Part shown: one piece after another, positions 58,982-64,000 of the stretch
Numbering within the stretch: position 1 is the first letter of the stretch
Layout of the letters: each line of letters opens with the position of its first letter
From: Bacillota bacterium
GTDB lineage: Bacteria; Bacillota; Limnochordia; Darwinibacteriales; Darwinibacteriaceae
NCBI GenBank assembly: GCA_029776155.1
Contig: JAKOTU010000023.1
Coordinates: 1-64,000, forward strand
Direction: 5' to 3'
Length of the DNA: 64,000 nt
Notes under the pieces: model-generated
Databases searched by the model: none
Told to the model about the DNA's origin: nothing
What the model saw: the letters and a program-made list of their open reading frames with translations, nothing else
Translations under genes and position numbers: made by a program

Positions 58982-61226
58982 GGACATATAATTCTGGCGG
59001 CAGGTCGGCCACAAAGGGAGAAAGCTCGCCGCTGTAGACCAGATCCAGATTGTGCAGAGCCCTGCTGCAGGCCACATAGAGCAACCGTCGATCATAGTCG
59101 GCCCCAAAAGAGCTGGCGCTGGCATCGGCAATCACCACCGCATCGAACTCCAGGCCTTTAGCCAGAAACACCGGCAGCACCAGAACACCCTTCTGGAACT
59201 GCCCAGTCTCCCTAATGAGCAGAGAGGGCTCTAGGCCCAGTTCCTGCCCCCGCAGAGCCGCATGGATTTCTTGGCACTCTTGAACCGTCTTAGCCACTAC
59301 CGCCACCGTTTCGTATCCCGCCTGCAAGTTGGCCTGCACCAGCTCCGCGATGAGCCCTGTTTCTTGCCCGGGATGGGCACGGTGCACAGCAGGCTTTCTA
59401 CCCCTCCTCAGCAGCGTCTCCCCTCGGGATCCGCCCAAGAGCGCGCTGCAGAAACGGAAAATCTCCTCGGTTGACCGGTAGCTCCTGTTCAGCCGCACCG
59501 TGGCCAGATCTAAATCGGTAAACAGTGCTTCCAGTCCCTCTACTCCGCTGCCCCACACATAGGGATGCAGCGACTGGGACACATCACCCACCAAGGTGTA
59601 GCGGGCCTGGGGGAACGTCTTGGTCAACACGTACAGCTGCAGCGGTGCATAATCCTGGACTTCATCCACCACCACATGCAGGATACCGCGGCGCAGAGGA
59701 TATCCTTCCAATTCTCCCTTTAGGTAAAGGAGGGGGACCACATCCTCGAAGGAGATCACGCCCCGGTCTAAAGACCGCAGGCTCTCCCCTGCTCCTACGG
59801 GAGGGCAGAGCTGTCCCGCAACCTCGCTCCACAGGGCAGAATCCTGCCAGAGTCGTCGATACCAGGCTATGCTGTCCACCTGGTAGCGGTTCTTCAGCAG
59901 ACTTAAAACCGGCTCTAGATTGGAGCGCACCCGGCGCACAGCCTCCCTGGCCACGGTCCACCAGGTCTCGTGCTCGAAGGCCTCTTCCTGGCACAGGGCA
60001 TGGAATGCGGCCCTGATCCGCCTTTTTTTCAGGGGCCGCAGCACATGCATGATCCGCTGCCTGATCTTGAGCAGGCGCTTCTGTACCGGAAGATAGGACC
60101 AGTTCTCGGCAAACATCCTTTCTTGCTCTTGCGCGGAGATGAGGAGTTTTTTGCCGAAATAAACGTCCTCAAAGCGGGCTGCTTCCGTGCTGACCAAATC
60201 GATTAGCCGATCTAGAACCAGGCGAAAACCCGGCGAGCACTTGAAGCTGCAGCTGGCCAAAAGCTGCTTCCTGCCCTGCTCATCACGTTGAAGGAGCTGC
60301 TCAAGGTAGGCCACCTGCGTTTCCACATCCCACTGCCAGTCAAAGAACGCTTCGGCAAACTCCCGAAAGGTCAGCTGGGGTACGTTCTCTTCGCCCAAGT
60401 CAGGGAGCACTTGCGAGATGTAGTCGCTGAAGATCCTATTGGGGGAGAACACCAAGATGTTCTCGGGCTGAATGGTGTCGCGGTATTTGTACAGCATATA
60501 GGCCACACGGTGCAGGGCCACTGAGGTCTTGCCGCTCCCGGCAGCCCCCTCCACCAAGAGGCGTGCATCGCGGTCATTGCGGATGGCCTGGTTCTGTTCC
60601 CGCTGGATGGTGTTCACGATGGTACGCATTTTCACGCTCGCGTTGCGGCCAAGGGTTTCCTGCAGAATCTCATCGTCAATCTTCAGCTCATTGTCGAACA
60701 TGTAGATCAGCTTGCGGTTTTTGATACCGTATTGGCGTTTGACGGTGATCTTGCCCTTGTAGACGCCGCCCGGCCCGACATAATGCGCCTCTCCCAAACC
60801 AAAATCGTAGAACATGCTGGAAATGGGCGCGCGCCAATCATAGATCATGGGCCAGCCCGTTGCCGGGTTGAGCAAGGAGTGCACCCCGATATAGATCGAC
60901 TCTGCGCGGTCGGCCCCTTCTTCCCAAAAATCAATGCGTCCAAAGTAGGGGGTTCGCTCTAAGGCCCTTAACTGCTTGACCAGGCGGTGCTCAATGCCGA
61001 ATTCAGCGGCGCCCTGCCGAAGCTCAGCAATGCGCTGGGCGGCATCCATGAGCCGCTTGTCGCTGGCCGAGCTAACCCCGTGCTCTTCGCTGAGGGAGCG
61101 GCGGATGGAACGCATTTCTTCATAGAACTCCCTGACCTTGGCCTCCTGGGCCGCCAGCTGCTTGTCTATCTCCCTGTAAACCTGGTTCAGCCAAGCTTGT
61201 TCCCGTTCAAACTCTTTCTTGTCCAA
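58974..61226 (-). CDS. HelD-like UvrD/Rep-family helicase (RNA polymerase recycling type)
   Basis: The roughly 750-residue superfamily 1 ATPase has an N-terminal antiparallel coiled coil (about 3-75), the HelD-typical insertion YFGRIDFWEEGADRAESIYIGVHSL, and Walker A VEGAAGSGKTSVALHRVAYMLY (about 230). Later motifs are VVDEVQDYAPLQLYVL (Walker B region), YTLVGDVSQSLHPY, LNRSYRSTEEI and LLYVACSRALHNLDLVYSGE. HelD removes stalled RNA polymerase and in some species confers rifamycin tolerance. TTG 61226 follows GGGGGTGAC, four bases beyond the SagB-type stop; the longer frame to 61295 lies within that gene. Confidence 0.87.
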   Translation of the reverse strand: MDKKEFEREQAWLNQVYREIDKQLAAQEAKVREFYEEMRSIRRSLSEEHGVSSASDKRLMDAAQRIAELRQGAAEFGIEHRLVKQLRALERTPYFGRIDFWEEGADRAESIYIGVHSLLNPATGWPMIYDWRAPISSMFYDFGLGEAHYVGPGGVYKGKITVKRQYGIKNRKLIYMFDNELKIDDEILQETLGRNASVKMRTIVNTIQREQNQAIRNDRDARLLVEGAAGSGKTSVALHRVAYMLYKYRDTIQPENILVFSPNRIFSDYISQVLPDLGEENVPQLTFREFAEAFFDWQWDVETQVAYLEQLLQRDEQGRKQLLASCSFKCSPGFRLVLDRLIDLVSTEAARFEDVYFGKKLLISAQEQERMFAENWSYLPVQKRLLKIRQRIMHVLRPLKKRRIRAAFHALCQEEAFEHETWWTVAREAVRRVRSNLEPVLSLLKNRYQVDSIAWYRRLWQDSALWSEVAGQLCPPVGAGESLRSLDRGVISFEDVVPLLYLKGELEGYPLRRGILHVVVDEVQDYAPLQLYVLTKTFPQARYTLVGDVSQSLHPYVWGSGVEGLEALFTDLDLATVRLNRSYRSTEEIFRFCSALLGGSRGETLLRRGRKPAVHRAHPGQETGLIAELVQANLQAGYETVAVVAKTVQECQEIHAALRGQELGLEPSLLIRETGQFQKGVLVLPVFLAKGLEFDAVVIADASASSFGADYDRRLLYVACSRALHNLDLVYSGELSPFVADLPPELYVLE

Positions 61227-61230
61227 GAAG

Positions 61231-61980
61231 TCACCCCCGCACAGCTGCTGTCTTGCCCACAGCAGCCAGGTACACTGCAAACAGGCTCTCTCCATCGATC
61301 CCCAGCAGCCCGTTTAGCCGATCATCATCAAAAGCCGCGACGGCACACACCCCGCATTCCACGGCGGCAGCCGCCAGGTACATATTTTGACAGACATGGC
61401 CCGCATCTAGGTGAATGTAGCGGTAACCCCGCTCGCCATATCTCCAAGTCATGCGGTAGATATCGGCGCACCAGATAAAGGTGGCAGCACTTCTGGCCAG
61501 GAACTCCTGGCCCCCAGCAGCCTCTACTACCTCCCCGGCCAAGTGCGCCCCCAACTCAACTGCCAACAACTTATGCCCCAGCGCTATGTAGCGGTAAAGT
61601 CCTGGCTCCAGCCCTTCCACGTGGTTGATCAGCAGATAGGTCTCCAGAGCATGCCGTGCGCCGGCCGAGGGCACGGGGCGCAAAGTGGCAGGGCGGTCTG
61701 TTACCTTCTGCACACCCTGGGTGCACCAAAGCAAGAATGCCAGCTCCCCGAGGTGCAAGGCGGTGGGCGCGTAGGCCCGCACCGTGCGGCGGTTTTCCAT
61801 GGCGGCCCGCAGATCCACTGACTTAACCTTAATCTGCTCCATTGACGGCAGTTCGATGAGCAGCGCCTCATCTGGAATGGGCAGCTGCAGAGGCGGCTGA
61901 GAGATCCCCCGGTCCTGGTCCGACTCTCCAAGGTGTCTATACTTGGTCCTTTCCATGAACTCACGGCCAATACCGATCAC
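61231..61980 (-). CDS. SagB/ThcOx-family nitroreductase-fold oxidoreductase
   Basis: The 249-residue FMN-dependent protein has the N-terminal segment RTKYRHLGESDQDRG, the nitroreductase start RRTVRAYAPTALHLGELAFLLW, PVPSAGARHALETYLL (FMN phosphate region) and the C-terminal YIHLDAGHVCQNMYLAAAAVECGVCAVAAFDD. Such enzymes oxidise azolines in TOMM peptides or act on unknown small substrates; no TOMM cyclodehydratase is nearby. GTG 61980 is preferred because GAGGAG ends eight bases upstream; GTG 61989 directly adjoins it. It sits between the phosphatase and helD in an operon. Confidence 0.85.
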   Translation of the reverse strand: MIGIGREFMERTKYRHLGESDQDRGISQPPLQLPIPDEALLIELPSMEQIKVKSVDLRAAMENRRTVRAYAPTALHLGELAFLLWCTQGVQKVTDRPATLRPVPSAGARHALETYLLINHVEGLEPGLYRYIALGHKLLAVELGAHLAGEVVEAAGGQEFLARSAATFIWCADIYRMTWRYGERGYRYIHLDAGHVCQNMYLAAAAVECGVCAVAAFDDDRLNGLLGIDGESLFAVYLAAVGKTAAVRG

Positions 61981-61993
61981 GTTTTCCACTCCT

Positions 61994-62611
61994 CTACTCT
62001 AAACCACACAGATGATCCTGTTTATTACTGAAGATTACGGCCCTCTTGCCATCTTCTACTCGCCACAAATGCACTCCTGTATCCCCGGTGGCGAAGTAAT
62101 AATCGCAGACCACAGGCAGCTGCAGAAAACAGCGGAAAAGCTGGTTGATCATGCCGCCATGGGAGACCAGGGCCACCCTTCCCAAACGCTTAGGGTAGAT
62201 ATACTCGTGGCTGAAGCGGGACCAAAACGTCTCCGCCCGGGCCCTGAACTCAATGTATGATTCTGTCTCCGCCAAGGTATCATGGGGTTTGCGGCCTCCC
62301 GGGGGCAGGGGAAAGCGCTTTTCCGCTTCCTGGCGCTTCAGACCAGCGAGCAGCCCATTGTTCCACTCCATCAGCGCAGGTTCCAACAGCAAAGGCGCGC
62401 CTGTGGCCTCACTGAGCAACTGGGCAGTGGCGTGGGCCCGCTGCAAGGTGCTGGAGAGAACAAGCTCGGGAGGATAATGCTCCCTTACCCAGGCCGCCAG
62501 CAGCCTGGCCTGTCTGATTCCCAAATCCGTCAAGGGAAAGTCCGCGCGCCCTTCGTGGCGGTCCTCCAAATCGGCCTGCGACTGTCCGTGGCGGATTACT
62601 AAAATCTCCAT
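61994..62611 (-). CDS. Histidine phosphatase family protein
   Basis: The 205-residue protein has ILVIRHGQSQADLEDRHEGR with the phosphohistidine (about residues 2-21), STLQRAHATAQLL and the second catalytic His in VALVSHGGMINQLFRC (about 151). It is a second, divergent member in the window (the first is at 3272). The substrate is unknown. ATG 62611 is chosen as the start just before the conserved strand; GAAGGGG lies about 11 bases upstream. It heads the phosphatase-SagB-HelD operon behind a perfect sigma-H-like promoter. Confidence 0.85.
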   Translation of the reverse strand: MEILVIRHGQSQADLEDRHEGRADFPLTDLGIRQARLLAAWVREHYPPELVLSSTLQRAHATAQLLSEATGAPLLLEPALMEWNNGLLAGLKRQEAEKRFPLPPGGRKPHDTLAETESYIEFRARAETFWSRFSHEYIYPKRLGRVALVSHGGMINQLFRCFLQLPVVCDYYFATGDTGVHLWRVEDGKRAVIFSNKQDHLCGLE

Positions 62612-62647
62612 GTTCTGCACGCCCCTTCCCCATCCTGATCTTCTGCT

Positions 62648-62674
62648 ATTCGGCACGGCGCTGGCTTTTCCTTT
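62648..62674 (-). promoter_or_regulatory. Sigma-H-like promoter of the phosphatase-SagB-HelD operon (perfect match)
   Basis: On the minus strand AAAGGAAAA (complement of 62666-62674), 11 bases, GCCGAAT (complement of 62648-62654) fits RnAGGAwWW-N11-RnnGAAT at every defined position. It lies 37 bases before the first start codon. Confidence 0.6.
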
Positions 62675-62716
62675 AATGCCCGGCCTAACGGGCTTCTGTA
62701 AACGGCTGAGTGCGTA

Positions 62717-62745
62717 TTGACAGGGGTGAAAATGAGTACTAGAAT
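62717..62745 (+). promoter_or_regulatory. Sigma-A promoter of the MATE gene
   Basis: A perfect TTGACA (62717-62722) and TAGAAT (62740-62745) are 17 bases apart. CTAGA (62739-62743) and TCTAG (62749-62753) form a small palindrome over the -10, a possible operator or, if transcription starts further upstream, an RNA hairpin. Confidence 0.8.
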
Positions 62746-62765
62746 CAATCTAGCACCATTAGCGG

Positions 62766-62791
62766 GGAGCCGTATTCGGCTTCTGTTTTTT
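62766..62791 (+). terminator. Intrinsic terminator in the MATE leader (attenuator)
   Basis: GGAGCCG (62766-62772) pairs with CGGCTTC (62777-62783), with one G-T wobble, around the four-base loop TATT, followed by TG and six T (62786-62791). It lies between the promoter and the MATE start, so it must be bypassed for expression. Guanidine-IV (mepA-type) riboswitches precede MATE genes in Firmicutes and use such terminators, but I cannot confirm that motif here. Confidence 0.65.
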
Positions 62792-62812
62792 CATTTTTGA
62801 AGGAGGTCGTCT

Positions 62813-64000
62813 ATGGCCAAGATTCGAGACCTTTTCACAGCTAGAGATTTGACTGAAGGTCCTCCTTGGAAACGCATCGTCGAGTTTTCCATCCCCATGC
62901 TCATTGGCAACGTTGCTCAGCAGTTCTACAACACGGCTGACTCCATTATCGTCGGGCGCTACATCGGGGACAATGCCCTAGCGGCCGTGGGCAGCGCCGC
63001 GCCGATCCTCAATCTCCTTTTGGTCCTTTTTGTGGGCATCTCGGTTGGGGCAGGCATTATGGTCGCCCAGTATTTCGGAGCCCGGGACAGGGGGAATCTG
63101 TCCCGCACCATCGGCAACTGCCTTACCCTAACGGCCATCACTTCCATGATCATTATGGTGGTGGGTCCCCTAGTTACCAGGCCCCTGCTGGAACTGCTCA
63201 ACACCCCGGCTTCCATTATCGACTGGTGTGCAGGCTACCTCAATATCCTGTTCCTGGGCAGTCTGGGCTTCTCCTATTTCAACATCCTCTCCGGCATCCT
63301 GCGGGGGCTAGGTGATTCTGTTTCAGCCCTGGTTTTTCTTTTGATCAGTACAGCCCTGAACGTGGTGCTCGACATCGTCTTCGTGGCCAGTTTCAGTATG
63401 GGCGTGCCTGGAGTGGCTCTGGCTACTGTTTTGGCCCAGGCCCTTTCTGCAGTACTCTGCCTGATCAAGCTGACAAAAATGCAGGAGCACTTCGAGCTGA
63501 ATCGTTCCATGCTCAAGCTCGATCGCGGGCTAGCCTTAACCGTAGTGAAACTGGGACTTCCTTCTGGGCTAACCCAGGCCATTTTCTCCATGGCTATGAT
63601 CATGGTTCAGTCCCTGACGAACACCTTCGGTGAACTGGTCATCGCCTGCAATGTGGTTGTCATGCGGGTAGATGGTTTTGCCATGATGCCCAACTTCTCC
63701 TTCGGCAGCGCCATGACCACCTTTGCCGGGCAGAACGTAGGCGCAGGCAAAATGGACCGGGTGGATAAGGGGACCCGCCACGGCACCCTCATTGCCGCAG
63801 GAGTATCTGCTTCGATCACGATCATCTTGCTGTTCTTCGGCGAACATCTCATGCGCATCTTCACAAGCACCCCAGAACTGGTGGTTCTGAGCATGCGCAT
63901 GCTGCGGATCCTCGCCTTCGGTTATATTGCCATGGCGGTTACCCAAAGTCTTTCGGGTGTGATGCGCGGTGCTGGAGATACGATCACACCCATGTGGATT
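62813..64000 (+). CDS. MATE family efflux transporter (3' truncated)
   Basis: At least 396 residues are present and the frame is open at the window end. Twelve-helix MATE layout: FSIPMLIGNVAQQFYNTADSIIVGRYIGDNALAAVGSAAP at the N-terminus, GAGIMVAQYFGARDRGN, FNILSGILRGLGDSVSAL and the second-half repeat LGLPSGLTQAIFSMAMIMVQ. MATE pumps export cationic drugs and metabolites using sodium or proton gradients; this one resembles the DinF/MepA-like Firmicutes branch. ATG 62813 has AGGAGGTCGT directly upstream. Expression seems controlled by a leader terminator. Confidence 0.93.
   Translation, partial: MAKIRDLFTARDLTEGPPWKRIVEFSIPMLIGNVAQQFYNTADSIIVGRYIGDNALAAVGSAAPILNLLLVLFVGISVGAGIMVAQYFGARDRGNLSRTIGNCLTLTAITSMIIMVVGPLVTRPLLELLNTPASIIDWCAGYLNILFLGSLGFSYFNILSGILRGLGDSVSALVFLLISTALNVVLDIVFVASFSMGVPGVALATVLAQALSAVLCLIKLTKMQEHFELNRSMLKLDRGLALTVVKLGLPSGLTQAIFSMAMIMVQSLTNTFGELVIACNVVVMRVDGFAMMPNFSFGSAMTTFAGQNVGAGKMDRVDKGTRHGTLIAAGVSASITIILLFFGEHLMRIFTSTPELVVLSMRMLRILAFGYIAMAVTQSLSGVMRGAGDTITPMWI

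Noticed and set aside
62739-62791. preQ1 or fluoride riboswitch upstream of the MATE gene
   Set aside because: The conserved sequence blocks of those classes are not present; only a generic hairpin-terminator arrangement is seen.

Overview
The window comes from a moderately GC-rich, endospore-forming, motile member of the Firmicutes (Bacillota). Evidence for sporulation is strong: spoIIM-xerD-deoB-pdp-dacF-spoIIAA-spoIIAB-sigF, spoVAC-spoVAD-spoVAE, spoVK and a pair of CotF-like coat genes. The SOS system (lexA/yneA with GAAC-N4-GTTC boxes) and the tRNA-Trp T-box are also typical of this phylum. However, an ExbB/ExbD/TonB set lies in one operon with an SLH-domain coiled-coil protein that ends in a hydrophobic segment. 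That points to a cell with an outer membrane, i.e. a diderm Firmicute such as Limnochordia or relatives. The lineage is inferred; no rRNA is present.

Layout. 1-3904: end of an NHLM-type bacteriocin ABC exporter, a DMT transporter, an ECF-S-like membrane protein and a histidine phosphatase. 3955-10828: the spoIIM to sigF sporulation cluster with embedded nucleoside salvage genes. 10843-12213: a PHP phosphoesterase and a GNAT acetyltransferase. 12372-17551: a compact five-gene envelope operon (ExbB, ExbD, TonB, a secreted protein with a cohesin-like end, and an SLH/coiled-coil tether). 17651-19469: spoVAC-D-E behind a sigma-G-type promoter. 19646-29564: the chemotaxis/motor-switch operon cheW-fliM-fliY-cheA-Y-C-D-B-R plus a FapA-type gene. 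29579-31190: three membrane genes. 31338-41922: miaB-mutS-mutL-miaA-spoVK and onward to mgtC-surE. 42045-44073: three small unknown genes, then divergent lexA/yneA. 44255-47398: a single-chain restriction-modification enzyme. 47843-50582: T-box-controlled trpS, degV and a NUDIX gene. 50688-53238: tRNA-fMet, trxA, an exonuclease and a DUF438/PAS protein. 53416-56753: coat genes, transketolase and PduL. 56867-62611: tRNA-Trp, an ABC-F ATPase with an attenuator leader, a HelD-like helicase, a SagB-type oxidoreductase and a phosphatase. 62813 to the end: a MATE exporter cut by the window edge.

Regulation is unusually readable. Sigma-A promoters with 17-18 bp spacers precede lexA, yneA, trxA, the trpS T-box, both tRNAs, the ABC-F leader and the MATE gene. 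Developmental promoters match sigma-E (spoIIM) and sigma-G (spoVAC). A sigma-H-like bipartite motif (RnAGGAwWW, 11 bp, RnnGAAT) recurs upstream of the envelope operon, cheW (twice), the DUF438 gene and the phosphatase-SagB-HelD operon. This suggests that envelope, taxis and stress functions share a transition-state programme.

The items most worth attention are: the TonB/SLH envelope operon; the ABC-F leader with a three-codon ORF sealed in a long hairpin; the trxA promoter whose spacer is exactly a CsoR/CstR-like palindrome; and the recurrent sigma-H-like motif. No CRISPR array, intact insertion sequence, prophage or rRNA gene was seen.
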